Source: RGIG3102 sp964525015
GTDB lineage: Bacteria; Bacillota; Clostridia; Oscillospirales; Ruminococcaceae
Reading direction: 5' to 3'
DNA length: 64,000 bases
NCBI GenBank assembly: GCA_964525015.1
Contig: CAZGFY010000004.1
Coordinates: 54,335 to 118,334 of the forward strand
Positions 50,700 through 59,493 of the stretch are shown here, in pieces (the stretch's first letter is position 1; every line of letters begins with the position of its first letter). A program made the position numbers and the translations under genes. The notes beneath the pieces are model-generated. The model had not been told where the DNA came from. It made no database searches and saw nothing but the letters and a program-made list of their open reading frames with translations.

Positions 50700-51695
50700 A
50701 TGTCTATTTTAATAATTGCCGAAGCTGGCGTTAACCATAACGGCTCTTTTGAACTGGCAAAAAAAATGGCGCTAGTAGCAAAAGAAGCTGGCGCAGATGT
50801 AGTTAAATATCAAACGGCTGTGCCAGAACTTGTTATCAGCCAATTTGCACCAAAAGCAGAATATCAAAAGGAAACAACTGGCGAAAAAGAAAGCCAGCTT
50901 GAAATGGTTAAAAAAATTCATTTTGGATTTCAAGAGCATAAAAAATTAAAAGAATACTGCGATGAAATTGGAATTATGTATCTTTCAGCTGCCTTTGATT
51001 TAGCATCTGTTGATTTTTTAGCGAGTATTGATATGCCAATTTGGAAAATTCCATCAGGCGAAATAACTAATCTGCCATATCTTGAAAAAATAGCAAAAAC
51101 AAATAAACCAGTTATCCTTTCAACAGGTATGTCTACTATTGAAGAAATCAATTCAGCACTTGAAATTTTATATAAAAATGGCTCAGGCGAAGTTACAGTT
51201 TTACACTGCAACACCGAATACCCAACTCCACTAGAAGATGCAAATATTCTAGCAATGGTGGATATAAAAAATAAATGCAATACAAAAGTTGGCTTTTCAG
51301 ACCATACTTTAGGCCTATCTGCCCCACTTGCAGCGGCTGCACTTGGCGCGGCTGTGATTGAAAAACATTTCACATTAGATAAAACTATGGAAGGCCCTGA
51401 CCACGGCGCATCTATGGACCCAGACGAGCTAGTTTTATTAGTTCGCGAAGTTAGAGCCTGTGAAAAAGCACTTGGCGATTGTAATAAAAAGGTTACGAAA
51501 AGTGAAGAGAAAAATATTGCGATTGCAAGAAAAAGTATTGTTGCAAAAAGAGATATTAAAAAAGGCGAAGTTTTAAGCGAAGAAAATATCACTGTTAAAC
51601 GCCCAGGTAATGGCATTAGCCCTATGAAATGGTATGATGTGCTTGGAAAAGTGGCAGTGCGTGATTTTTCTTTGGATGAATTAATTGAATTATAA
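50700..51695 (+). CDS. legI: N,N'-diacetyllegionaminate synthase-like (NeuB family)
   Basis: This 331-residue NeuB-family synthase has a TIM barrel opening ILIIAEAGVNHNGSFELAK, with WKIPSGEITNLPYLEKIA, VILSTGMSTIEEI and HCNTEYPTPLEDANL-type segments. The C-terminal SAF/antifreeze-like domain (about 270-331, SIVAKRDIKKGEVLSEENI) closes the active site of the partner subunit. It condenses phosphoenolpyruvate with a 2,4-diamino-6-deoxymannose derivative. Assignment to the legionaminate rather than sialate branch comes from neighbours legB, legC and ptmE. Confidence 0.88.
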   Translation: MSILIIAEAGVNHNGSFELAKKMALVAKEAGADVVKYQTAVPELVISQFAPKAEYQKETTGEKESQLEMVKKIHFGFQEHKKLKEYCDEIGIMYLSAAFDLASVDFLASIDMPIWKIPSGEITNLPYLEKIAKTNKPVILSTGMSTIEEINSALEILYKNGSGEVTVLHCNTEYPTPLEDANILAMVDIKNKCNTKVGFSDHTLGLSAPLAAAALGAAVIEKHFTLDKTMEGPDHGASMDPDELVLLVREVRACEKALGDCNKKVTKSEEKNIAIARKSIVAKRDIKKGEVLSEENITVKRPGNGISPMKWYDVLGKVAVRDFSLDELIEL

Positions 51696-51751
51696 AAGTT
51701 TTGAACACATTTTTAATTTATGGTTGAAAATTTTAAAGGGTGATAATTTTC

Positions 51752-52909
51752 ATGAAAAAAATAATGGTGGTAACTTCCACAAGGGCAGAATATGGGCTGT
51801 TAAAACCAGTTATAAAAAAAATAGCAGATGATAAGGATTTAAGCCTTTTCTTAGTTGCAACTGGCACTCATATTTCTAAAAATCACGGACAAACAATAGA
51901 TGAAATTAAAAAAGACGGATTTTTAATTTCATCTGAAATTGATATACTAAAATTTAATAATGATGATTTAGGAATAGTGAAAACTATCGCCTACACAACC
52001 GAAGTTTTTGCTGATTTAATGCATAATGAAAAGCCAGATTTAGTGCTAGTTTTAGGGGATAGATACGAAATCTTCGCAGTTTCAACGGCAGCTGCATCTC
52101 TGTCTATTCCACTAGCTCATATAAGTGGTGGAGATGTTACAATCGGAGCAAAAGACGATTTCTATCGCCACTGCATAACTAAAATGGCAAATCTTCACTT
52201 CCCATCTACAAAGGAAAGCTATAATAGGCTTTTGCAAATGGGAGAAAACCCAAACTTTGTTTTTAATGTCGGGGGGCTTGGGCACGAAAATATAACTAGT
52301 ATTGATTTAATGGATAAAAATAGCCTATCAAAAAGCCTAGAGTTTGATTTATCTAAAGACTTTGCACTCATAACCTATCACCCTGAAACGCAAAAGAACT
52401 CAGATGTTTCAAAAGATATGCAAAATCTATTTTCTGCACTAGACAAAACAAATCTAAATTTAATCTTCACTAAGGCAAATGCCGACGCTGGTGGGGATAT
52501 TATTAATAATATGATTGATGAATATTGCAGTAATAATCAAAATAAGGCAAAGGCATTTTTCTCGCTTGGCTTATTAAGATATCTTTCAGCAATGAAGTAT
52601 ACAAAGGTTGTTGTTGGTAATTCTTCTTCAGGCGTTGTGGAAACGCCGAGTTTTAAAACTCCTTGTGTAAATATTGGAGATAGGCAAAAAGGAAGATACA
52701 TTGCAGAAAATGTTATCTGCTGTGATACAAAAAGCGAAAGTATTTTAGCTAGTGTAAATAAAGCGATAAGTCAGGAATTTAAAAATACAGCAGTAAATGC
52801 AAAAAATCCATATGATAATTTAGTTATCCCGTCTAGTGAGATAGTTTTAAAAATAAAAGAATATTTAAAAGAAAATAAAAACCAAACTAAGGTTTTTTAT
52901 GATAAATAA
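51752..52909 (+). CDS. legG: Hydrolysing sugar-nucleotide 2-epimerase, LegG/NeuC family
   Basis: GT-B-fold 2-epimerase of 385 residues. It starts KIMVVTSTRAEYGLLKPVI, then LGDRYEIFAVSTAAA, the diagnostic NeuC/LegG segment, and VVGNSSSGVVETPSFKTPCV near the C-terminus. It inverts C2 and releases the nucleotide, giving the 2,4-diamino mannose sugar used by the synthase. AAAGGG at 51735-51740 precedes ATG 51752; a GTG at 51740 overlaps that site and is rejected. It sits 56 nt after legI. Confidence 0.87.
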   Translation: MKKIMVVTSTRAEYGLLKPVIKKIADDKDLSLFLVATGTHISKNHGQTIDEIKKDGFLISSEIDILKFNNDDLGIVKTIAYTTEVFADLMHNEKPDLVLVLGDRYEIFAVSTAAASLSIPLAHISGGDVTIGAKDDFYRHCITKMANLHFPSTKESYNRLLQMGENPNFVFNVGGLGHENITSIDLMDKNSLSKSLEFDLSKDFALITYHPETQKNSDVSKDMQNLFSALDKTNLNLIFTKANADAGGDIINNMIDEYCSNNQNKAKAFFSLGLLRYLSAMKYTKVVVGNSSSGVVETPSFKTPCVNIGDRQKGRYIAENVICCDTKSESILASVNKAISQEFKNTAVNAKNPYDNLVIPSSEIVLKIKEYLKENKNQTKVFYDK

Positions 52910-52936
52910 GGCGTTAATCGAAAGGAACTTATTAGT

Positions 52937-53914
52937 ATGAAAGCATTGATTATAGGGCTTGGCTCAATGGGCAAAAGAAGAATTCGCCTTTTAAAAAATT
53001 TAATATCCGATATTGAAATTATCGGAGTTGATACAAATAGTGAAAGACAAGCACAGGTAAAAGAAATGGGACATAAGGTGTTTTCGTCTATTAAAGATGC
53101 ATCAAGTGAAAATCCTGATGTTGCCTTTGTTTGCACTGCTCCTATTTCGCACTACCCAATTATTAAAGAGCTTTTAGAAAATAAAATAAACACTTTCACT
53201 GAGCTTAATTTAATTTCAGATGGCTATGAAGAATTATTAAAGCTTTCAAAAGATAACAACACTCTTTTATTTCTTTCTAGCACTATGCTTTATAGAAAAG
53301 AAATTAACTACATCTTAAAACGAGTGAAAAATATAGAAAAACCGATAAGCTATATCTATCATATAGGGCAATATCTTCCTGATTGGCACCCTTGGGAAAG
53401 CTATAAAAACTTTTTTGTAAGCAATAAGCGAACAAATGGTTGCCGTGAAATTTTTGGAATTGATTTGCCGTGGATAATAGAAGCCTTTGGCGAAATCGAA
53501 AGCCTACACTCAGTTAAAAATAAGGTTTCGGATTTAGATATAGATTTTCCAGATAGATACTTTGTAACCATTTCTCATAAAAATGGGGCAAAAGGAATGC
53601 TAGCAGTTGATATAGTTAGCCCAAAGGCTGTTCGCAATTTAGAAATTTTTTCGGAAGGCAATCATATTTTCTGGGAAGGTAACCCAACCACTTTATATGA
53701 TTTTAACTTTGAAACAAAGGAAAAAGAGTTTATAGATACATACGGAAATTTTGAAAGGGACTCAAGGTATTCTGATAATATAGTTGAGGATGCCTATGTT
53801 GATGAAATGCAGAATTTCTTTAATGTTTTAAAAGGGATAGAAAAGCCAAAATACTCTTTCACTAAAGATTTATACACTATAAGTGTTATGGATGAAATTG
53901 AAAAAGGAATTTAG
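52937..53914 (+). CDS. Gfo/Idh/MocA-family oxidoreductase in the leg operon (1)
   Basis: This 325-residue protein has a Rossmann start (MKALIIGLGSMGKRRIRLL) and a C-terminal domain with YLPDWHPWESYKNFF. The usual EKP motif is replaced by FTELNLISD, so the catalytic-region Lys of the family is missing or displaced. This suggests altered chemistry or a non-catalytic partner of the next gene's product. Such proteins recur in clusters for legionaminate-like sugars. A role in modifying the nonulosonate or supplying its amino-sugar precursor is possible but unproven. Confidence 0.7.
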   Translation: MKALIIGLGSMGKRRIRLLKNLISDIEIIGVDTNSERQAQVKEMGHKVFSSIKDASSENPDVAFVCTAPISHYPIIKELLENKINTFTELNLISDGYEELLKLSKDNNTLLFLSSTMLYRKEINYILKRVKNIEKPISYIYHIGQYLPDWHPWESYKNFFVSNKRTNGCREIFGIDLPWIIEAFGEIESLHSVKNKVSDLDIDFPDRYFVTISHKNGAKGMLAVDIVSPKAVRNLEIFSEGNHIFWEGNPTTLYDFNFETKEKEFIDTYGNFERDSRYSDNIVEDAYVDEMQNFFNVLKGIEKPKYSFTKDLYTISVMDEIEKGI

Positions 53915-53932
53915 AAAAGGATTTAATATAAA

Positions 53933-54856
53933 ATGAAAGTATTGTTTGTTGGAATAGGTAGTATTGGAACAAGGCATTTAAAAAATTTAACAGATATAGC
54001 TAAAGAAAATAATCTAGATTTAACTGTGCACGCTTTAAGAAGGGCGATTTCTCCCCTACCCTTAGAAACTGAAAATTTAATAGATAAACAGATAACTAGC
54101 GTTTGCGATGATGATTATGATATCGCCTTTATAACAAACCCAACAAACCTACATTATCCTATTTTAAAGGATTTAAAAGGTAGGGCAAAATTTTTCTTTA
54201 TCGAAAAGCCGATATTTGAAAACTGCGATTACAATTTAGAAGAACTTGAATTAAATGAAGAAAATGCATATATTGCCTGCCCGATGAGATACACAAAAAG
54301 CTATCAAACCTTAAAAGAAATTTTAAAGGATGAAAAGGCATATTCTGTTAGAATTATCTGCTCTAGCTATCTTCCTGATTGGCGAAAAAACATTGATTAC
54401 AGAAAAAACTACTCTGCAATTAAGGCTATGGGTGGTGGTGTTACTATTGATTTAATCCACGAAACAGATTATATGACTGATTTATTCGGATTTCCAATTG
54501 AAAGCTATAATTTTAAAGGGCAGTATTCTCATTTAGAAATAGATAGCGATGATTTAAGCGTTTACATAGCAAGATACAAAGATAAATTAATCGAAGTTCA
54601 CCTAGATTATATCGGAAGAATTCCAAAAAGAACCTGCGAAGTGTTAACAAAAGACGGAACGATTACTGCTGAATTTAATAAAGGCAGTGTAACTTTAGCA
54701 GATGGCAAGGTTATCGATTGCACCGAAGATGTTAACGAAAGATTTATAAAAGAAATGAGATACTTTATAAATCTTGCTATGAAAAAGGAAAAAAATAATA
54801 ATCCACCTAAAAGGGCATATGAAGTTTTAGCGTTAACCCTTGGTGAAAAATTATAA
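53933..54856 (+). CDS. Gfo/Idh/MocA-family oxidoreductase in the leg operon (2)
   Basis: This 307-residue protein has the NAD-binding start MKVLFVGIGSIGTRHLKNL and retains the EKP motif (FFIEKPIFENCD). It also contains SSYLPDWRKNIDYRKNYSA, followed by MGGGVTIDLIHETDYM with the conserved His. It shares the YLPDW segment with the preceding protein, so the two are probably paralogous partners, one complete and one altered. Gap of 18 nt upstream and 20 nt to legF. It could correspond to the Campylobacter PtmF-type function, but I cannot verify that. Confidence 0.72.
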   Translation: MKVLFVGIGSIGTRHLKNLTDIAKENNLDLTVHALRRAISPLPLETENLIDKQITSVCDDDYDIAFITNPTNLHYPILKDLKGRAKFFFIEKPIFENCDYNLEELELNEENAYIACPMRYTKSYQTLKEILKDEKAYSVRIICSSYLPDWRKNIDYRKNYSAIKAMGGGVTIDLIHETDYMTDLFGFPIESYNFKGQYSHLEIDSDDLSVYIARYKDKLIEVHLDYIGRIPKRTCEVLTKDGTITAEFNKGSVTLADGKVIDCTEDVNERFIKEMRYFINLAMKKEKNNNPPKRAYEVLALTLGEKL

Positions 54857-54876
54857 CTTAGAAAGGATTTTTATAT

Positions 54877-55638
54877 ATGAAAAATATTCTTATAACAATT
54901 TGTGGCCGAGCAGGAAGTAAGGGATTTCAAAATAAAAATTTAAAAACATTTTTGGAAAAACCCCTAGTGTACTATTCTCTATCTTCTGCCTTTGATTTTA
55001 AAAACAGAGTAGAAAATGCAAATGTTGATATAGTTTTAAACACAGATAGCCCTGATTTAAAAAATCTTATATTAGAAAAATATCCAGAAGTTATCTTTTT
55101 AGAAAGAAAACCAGAACACGCAAACGATACATCTCCTAAAATGGAAGTGTTTCAAGACTCTTTACTTGAAATGGAAAAAGAAAAAAATATTGAGTATGAT
55201 TATTTAATAGATTTAGATATCACGAGCCCTTTAAGGCAGATAGACGATGTTTTATCAGCATATGAATTAAAAATTAAAAGAGAAGATGCAGGAGTTGTTT
55301 TAACTGGCTGTAATTCAAGAAGAAATCCATATTTTAATTTAGTTAAAGAAGATGGGGATAAAATAGTTAAATCTATTGATTTAGGAAGATTTACAGCAAG
55401 GCAGGAAGTTCCAAACACATATGATTTGAATGCATCTATCTATGTTTTTGATGCAAAATTTCTAAGAGAAAACAAAACTGGCTTTATCTGGGACACTAAG
55501 TGCGTTTTATTTTTAATGAAAGATACAGGCGTTTTAGATATTGATAGCGAAGAAGATTTTGAATTAATGGCACTTGTTGGAAAATATTTTTTCACTGAGA
55601 TTGAAAGCTTTAAAAAAGTTAGAGATAATATAAGATAA
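54877..55638 (+). CDS. legF: CMP-nonulosonate cytidylyltransferase, LegF/NeuA family
   Basis: This 253-residue enzyme has the nucleotide-binding loop CGRAGSKGFQNKNLK near the N-terminus, the family's ARxGSKx(8)K signature with a Gly replacing the first Ala. It also has DLDITSPLRQIDDV (metal site) and RFTARQEVPNTYDLNASIY. It activates the acid sugar with CTP for transfer to the cell surface. It ends the recognisable pathway. The SLOG-type gene follows after only 2 nt. Confidence 0.87.
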   Translation: MKNILITICGRAGSKGFQNKNLKTFLEKPLVYYSLSSAFDFKNRVENANVDIVLNTDSPDLKNLILEKYPEVIFLERKPEHANDTSPKMEVFQDSLLEMEKEKNIEYDYLIDLDITSPLRQIDDVLSAYELKIKREDAGVVLTGCNSRRNPYFNLVKEDGDKIVKSIDLGRFTARQEVPNTYDLNASIYVFDAKFLRENKTGFIWDTKCVLFLMKDTGVLDIDSEEDFELMALVGKYFFTEIESFKKVRDNIR

Positions 55639-55640
55639 TT

Positions 55641-56114
55641 ATGAAAAAACAAAACTGCTGTTTTACAGGGCACAGGGATATTAAAGAAGATGAAATTGAT
55701 GCTATAATAAGTAATTTAGAAGAAACCTTAGAGTTTTTAATTGAAAATTTAAAGGTTTGTAATTTTTATGCAGGTGGGGCGCTTGGCTTTGATACAATTT
55801 CGGCACTTTTAGTTTTAAAATTAAAAGAGAAATACCCTTTTATAACCCTGAATTTAATTCTTCCCTGCCGTGACCAATTTAAAAAATGGAATTTAAGTGA
55901 TGTTAAAATATATCAAAATATCTTATCACAGGCAGATAGTGCAGAATTTATAAGCGAAAAATATTCTCTGGGCTGTATGCAAAAAAGAAATAAGGCATTA
56001 GTTGATAACTCAGCTTACTGCATTTCTTATCTTACAAAAGAAAGTGGTGGAACATTTTTCACTGTAAACTATGCAAAAAAACAAGGCTTGTTTTTAATGA
56101 ATATCAAAATATAA
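55641..56114 (+). CDS. DUF1273/YpsA-like SLOG-family protein
   Basis: This 157-residue protein starts MKKQNCCFTGHRDI, matching the CCFTGHR signature of DUF1273 (YpsA) proteins, then has FYAGGALGFDTISALLVLKLK and NLILPCRDQFKKW. The fold is the SLOG Rossmannoid that binds nucleotides or their derivatives. Its function is not established; YpsA affects cell division in Bacillus. The start lies 2 nt after the legF stop, so it is co-transcribed, and a terminator follows at once. Such a gene in a sugar operon is unusual and may be incidental. Confidence 0.78.
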   Translation: MKKQNCCFTGHRDIKEDEIDAIISNLEETLEFLIENLKVCNFYAGGALGFDTISALLVLKLKEKYPFITLNLILPCRDQFKKWNLSDVKIYQNILSQADSAEFISEKYSLGCMQKRNKALVDNSAYCISYLTKESGGTFFTVNYAKKQGLFLMNIKI

Positions 56115-56152
56115 AAAAAGATTTCCCAATTGATTTTGGGAAATCTTTTTTA
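56115..56152. terminator. Bidirectional terminator closing the leg operon
   Basis: AAAAAGATTTCCCAA (56115-56129) and TTGGGAAATCTTTTT (56136-56150) pair perfectly, with A- and T-tracts serving both strands. Confidence 0.88.
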
Positions 56153-56153
56153 G

Positions 56154-57095
56154 TTATAGACTTAGATGCTTTATATATGCTTTTAGTAAAATCTTTTTGC
56201 TTGCTTTTGGATTGGCTTTTGCTGTTTTTAAGATGGATTTCAACTCAGATTTAATTTTTTTAATATGGATATCCTTATTTTGGGTAGATTTTATAGCCTG
56301 ATTATATAAAGCGAACAACTCATTTATATATTTGTTTTGCAAAATCCAAACTAGTGTATCATCATTGGTTTTTCTTTTAACAAAATTTATCCTATCTTTG
56401 TAAATATCTATCAATTCCAGCTTATATTCTTTAAATATGCTCGTATTCATAACGCTATTTTGCATTTTAGTATAATAGTATAAATCTATATAATTAACGG
56501 CGATATTTTCTGCATTAAATGCTAGTTGATGTATTATCGGCTCATCATCAATCATATACCCTATTGGAAAAATTATGTTATCAAATAATTCTCGTTTAAA
56601 TAATTTCCCCCAAAGTGTAGCGTATAAAACTTGATATTCACCACTTAATCTTTGTATATAATTATTAAAATCAATAATTTCAGTTTGCTTTTTTTCTAAA
56701 GATGAATTTGAAGGAGTGAATGTGTTATCAACTAATTCAAAAGATACAACGCTCATTTGGGTGTTATTTTCTTTTGATAGTTCAATTAAAGATTTTATAT
56801 AATCTTTATGCAAACAATCATCGCTATCAAGATAGGTTATGTATTCGCCAGTTGATTGAGTGAATGCTGTGTATTTTGCTGTTCCAGTTCCTTTGTTTTC
56901 TTGATGAATACATTTTATAAAGTTATATTTATCTGCTAAATCATCTAAAAAGTTAGCTGTATCTTGATTGCTACCATCATTTACTATAATCCATTCGTAA
57001 TGTGTATAGCTTTGATTTAAAACGCTCAAAAGAGCCCTATTGATTAAATCTTTATCAGTGTTGTAAACAGCTGTGATTATAGAAACCTTATCCAT
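56154..57095 (-). CDS. Family 2 glycosyltransferase
   Basis: This 313-residue GT-A enzyme has the canonical start KVSIITAVYNTDKDLINRAL, YEWIIVNDGSNQDTANFL, and the metal-binding DSD in YITYLDSDDCLHKDY. A WGKLFKRELFD segment is followed by the acceptor domain and a basic, helical tail. It would transfer a sugar from a nucleotide donor on the cytoplasmic face. I start at ATG 57095; earlier in-frame starts add a hydrophilic tail and lack proper spacing. It is convergent with the leg operon and probably part of the same surface-glycan locus. Confidence 0.85.
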   Translation of the reverse strand: MDKVSIITAVYNTDKDLINRALLSVLNQSYTHYEWIIVNDGSNQDTANFLDDLADKYNFIKCIHQENKGTGTAKYTAFTQSTGEYITYLDSDDCLHKDYIKSLIELSKENNTQMSVVSFELVDNTFTPSNSSLEKKQTEIIDFNNYIQRLSGEYQVLYATLWGKLFKRELFDNIIFPIGYMIDDEPIIHQLAFNAENIAVNYIDLYYYTKMQNSVMNTSIFKEYKLELIDIYKDRINFVKRKTNDDTLVWILQNKYINELFALYNQAIKSTQNKDIHIKKIKSELKSILKTAKANPKASKKILLKAYIKHLSL

Positions 57096-57120
57096 ATATA
57101 GTGTCATACCTTTCTTAATA

Positions 57121-57170
57121 TTTTGTGTGCTTTGCCACACTAGGATTATGTGAGTAAGGCTAGGATTAAA
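57121..57170 (-). other. Intergenic segment with hairpin and motif shared with 21114-21132
   Basis: A GTGTG/CACAC hairpin (57125-57129 with 57136-57140) is followed by GATTATGTGAGTAAGGCTA (57144-57162). The latter is the reverse complement of the 21114-21132 motif with two changes. It lies in the gap between the Nudix gene and the glycosyltransferase on the minus strand. Confidence 0.4.
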
Positions 57171-57255
57171 AGTGACAAATTTTCGTTAATTCCTTACAGC
57201 GAAAAGCAGAAAACTCAGAGTTTGAAAATTTATTTTCAAACTTATAACCTCACAT

Positions 57256-57795
57256 TTACAATCCTAGAATTTCTTTAGTTTTAAGTATTGCCACAAGGCT
57301 TTTTGAGTCTTTTATTCGCCCATCATAACACATTTTTACAGCTTCATTAAACGAAACCTTTAAAATAGTTACAAATTCATCTTCATCTAATTTTTGCTTT
57401 CTTATCTCTAAGCCTTTTGCAAGGTAGATGTATAGTTTTTCACTGCAAAATCCAACAGTTGGATAAACTTCACCAAGGGATATATATTCACTAGCAACAA
57501 GGCCTGTTTCTTCTAAAAGTTCTCTTTTTGCGGCTTCAAATGGGTCTTCACCTATATCAAGCTTTCCTGCTGGAATTTCGATTAATTCATCATTAAACGG
57601 ACTTCTAAACTGCTTTATTAAATAAACATTATAATCATCATCTAAAGCTAAAACACCAGCCCCACCATTATGATATACAATTTCTCTTTTTCCAATTTTT
57701 CCGTTTTCCATTTGGTTATCCAAAACCTTAACTGTGAAAACTTTTCCTTTGAAGATGGTTTCTTCATTAATTGTTGTTTCAATATGTTTTTTCAT
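57256..57795 (-). CDS. Nudix hydrolase, ADP-ribose pyrophosphatase-like
   Basis: This 179-residue protein has the complete Nudix box GEDPFEAAKRELLEETGLVA (G-x5-E-x7-R-E-x2-E-E-x-G-L). It also has the upstream segment IKQFRSPFNDELIEIPAGKLD and a downstream YPTVGFCSEKLYIYLA, with the Pro placed as in ADP-ribose pyrophosphatases (NudF/YqkG). It hydrolyses ADP-ribose or a similar nucleotide sugar to AMP and a sugar phosphate in the cytoplasm. AAAAGGAAA precedes the ATG. A terminator separates it from the CBS protein gene upstream. Confidence 0.85.
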   Translation of the reverse strand: MKKHIETTINEETIFKGKVFTVKVLDNQMENGKIGKREIVYHNGGAGVLALDDDYNVYLIKQFRSPFNDELIEIPAGKLDIGEDPFEAAKRELLEETGLVASEYISLGEVYPTVGFCSEKLYIYLAKGLEIRKQKLDEDEFVTILKVSFNEAVKMCYDGRIKDSKSLVAILKTKEILGL

Positions 57796-57807
57796 AAAAA
57801 TTTCCTT

Positions 57808-57831
57808 TTAAAAAGGCGAGCATTGCTCGCC
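57808..57831 (-). terminator. Intrinsic terminator after the CBS protein gene
   Basis: GGCGAGC (57815-57821) and GCTCGCC (57825-57831) form a GC-rich stem. On the minus strand it is followed by TTTTTAAAAGG, just before the Nudix ribosome binding site. Confidence 0.7.
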
Positions 57832-57855
57832 CTTAGATTATTTATTTGTTTTTAT

Positions 57856-59091
57856 TTATGATACTTCTTGGCTGAGTTTTTCTTTTTCATCTGATTTTAG
57901 TTCTATTTTTTTATAAACGAACACCTTTTCGATTCTCCTATCAGCAACTTCAAGCACTTTAAAGATTAAATCTTTATATTCTATGCTTTCTTCATCCTCT
58001 TGATTTGGAATTTTTTCTAATCTATTGATAATTAATCCACCAACAGTTTCAAAGCCTTCTTTTTCAAGCTCTTCCCAGGAATCATCATCAAGCTCAATAT
58101 CAAAAAGTTCGAGTAAATCTTCAAGATAGATAGATGCCTGACAAACAACCGAGCCATCTTCTTTAATTATATATTGTTTTTCTTCCTTATCATACTCATC
58201 TTCAATATCGCCAACGATTTCTTCTAAAATATCTTCCATCGTTACAATACCGGAAGTTCCGCCATATTCATCAACCACAACTGCCATCTGCGTTCTATTA
58301 ACTTTTAATTGAAGTAATAATTCATTTGCAGCACAAGATTCTGGCACAAACATTGCTTTTCGCATTAAATTTTTAATTGGCTGAGATAATTTTTCTTCAT
58401 CGTTCATAGTTATAAGCAAATCTTTTGCATATAACACGCCGATAATTGTATCAATTCTCTTTTCGTAAACTGGAATTCGTGAAAAGCCTTCCTCAATAGT
58501 TTTATGAATAACCTGCTCGCAAGTCATTTCAGCTTCAAGAGCGAAAACTTCGGTTCTGTGAGTCATCATATCTTCTGCTGTCATGCTATTCAGCTCAAAA
58601 ATATTTTCAATCATTTCCTTTTGCTCTTCATCTAGCACTTCATCATCAGTTTCATCAACTAAAGCGATTACATCTTTTTCAGTGACATTTGATTTAATAG
58701 ATAAATTAAATGCTTTAAAAATAAATTCTATTATCCAGTATAATAGTCCGCCGATTGTTAAATTTAATATAAGTATAAAAGGCAGTAAAATATTTTTAAT
58801 TCCCTTTGTTTTTTCGTTTATAGCCATTCCTATAATAAATGCAGGAATTGTTCCTATAAAAATAAATAAAGCCAAACAAATGTAGCTAATATTCAAAGAA
58901 AATAAAGGCAAAGTATATTCAATTAGAATATAAAAATTCACCATAAATATTAAGGCTAAACTAATCATCGACACACTAATGCCTGATTTTGCATCACCCT
59001 CATAATCTTTTCCTTCAGCTGCAATGCATAGGCAAGTTAAGATACTGATTATTAAATTGATTAAAAAATAAATAGTCCCTTCGGGGTCCAT
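57856..59091 (-). CDS. CorC/HlyC-like membrane protein with CBS pair
   Basis: This 411-residue protein has an N-terminal membrane domain of about four helices (1-140). A cytoplasmic linker (DEEQKEMIENIFELNSMTAEDMMTHRTEV) and two CBS domains (about 165-300) follow, then a C-terminal CorC_HlyC domain. This is the CNNM/CorC layout linked to magnesium export. The membrane part is not an obvious DUF21 match, so transport activity is uncertain. AAAGGAG supports ATG 59091; an upstream in-frame ATG at 59118 is less likely. A perfect 10-bp hairpin (AAATTTGCTA with TAGCAAATTT, 59117-59141) lies in its leader. Confidence 0.75.
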   Translation of the reverse strand: MDPEGTIYFLINLIISILTCLCIAAEGKDYEGDAKSGISVSMISLALIFMVNFYILIEYTLPLFSLNISYICLALFIFIGTIPAFIIGMAINEKTKGIKNILLPFILILNLTIGGLLYWIIEFIFKAFNLSIKSNVTEKDVIALVDETDDEVLDEEQKEMIENIFELNSMTAEDMMTHRTEVFALEAEMTCEQVIHKTIEEGFSRIPVYEKRIDTIIGVLYAKDLLITMNDEEKLSQPIKNLMRKAMFVPESCAANELLLQLKVNRTQMAVVVDEYGGTSGIVTMEDILEEIVGDIEDEYDKEEKQYIIKEDGSVVCQASIYLEDLLELFDIELDDDSWEELEKEGFETVGGLIINRLEKIPNQEDEESIEYKDLIFKVLEVADRRIEKVFVYKKIELKSDEKEKLSQEVS

Positions 59092-59363
59092 TTTGTTTTC
59101 TCCTTTCAAAAGAAACAAATTTGCTAGTTTTTAGCAAATTTAAATTATAAATTCAAGTTTTAAGCTTGCTGTATTGCTTAATATTATCCCTGATTTTATA
59201 ATATATACAGGCTTATATTATCATTTTTTAATGTATATGTCAAATTTTTTATAATAATTCTAGTAAATTTGCCTTAAATTAAAAGTAAAAATGGCTTGAA
59301 TATGGTGATTTAATATATAAAATGCTGAAATTGTGTTTTTATTGTTATTAATTAACTTATATC

Positions 59364-59392
59364 TTTACATAATTTAAAAAAAGTGATAAAAT
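59364..59392 (+). promoter_or_regulatory. nifJ promoter
   Basis: TTTACA (59364-59369), 17-bp spacer, TAAAAT (59387-59392). The leader to ATG 59494 is about 95 nt. The rest of 59142-59363 is AT-rich with no other feature seen. Confidence 0.65.
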
Positions 59393-59493
59393 ATAAGGTG
59401 AATTTAGTCTTTATTGTGATAATTCTATAGAGTGTTATAAATAAAGCTAAGCAAAAATTTTTATTGCTCAATTATAAGGAGGAAAAACCCACT

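Noticed and set aside
50930..51616. A 228-codon ORF antisense to legI
   Set aside because: It lies entirely within a clear NeuB-family gene and has no promoter or ribosome binding site of its own.
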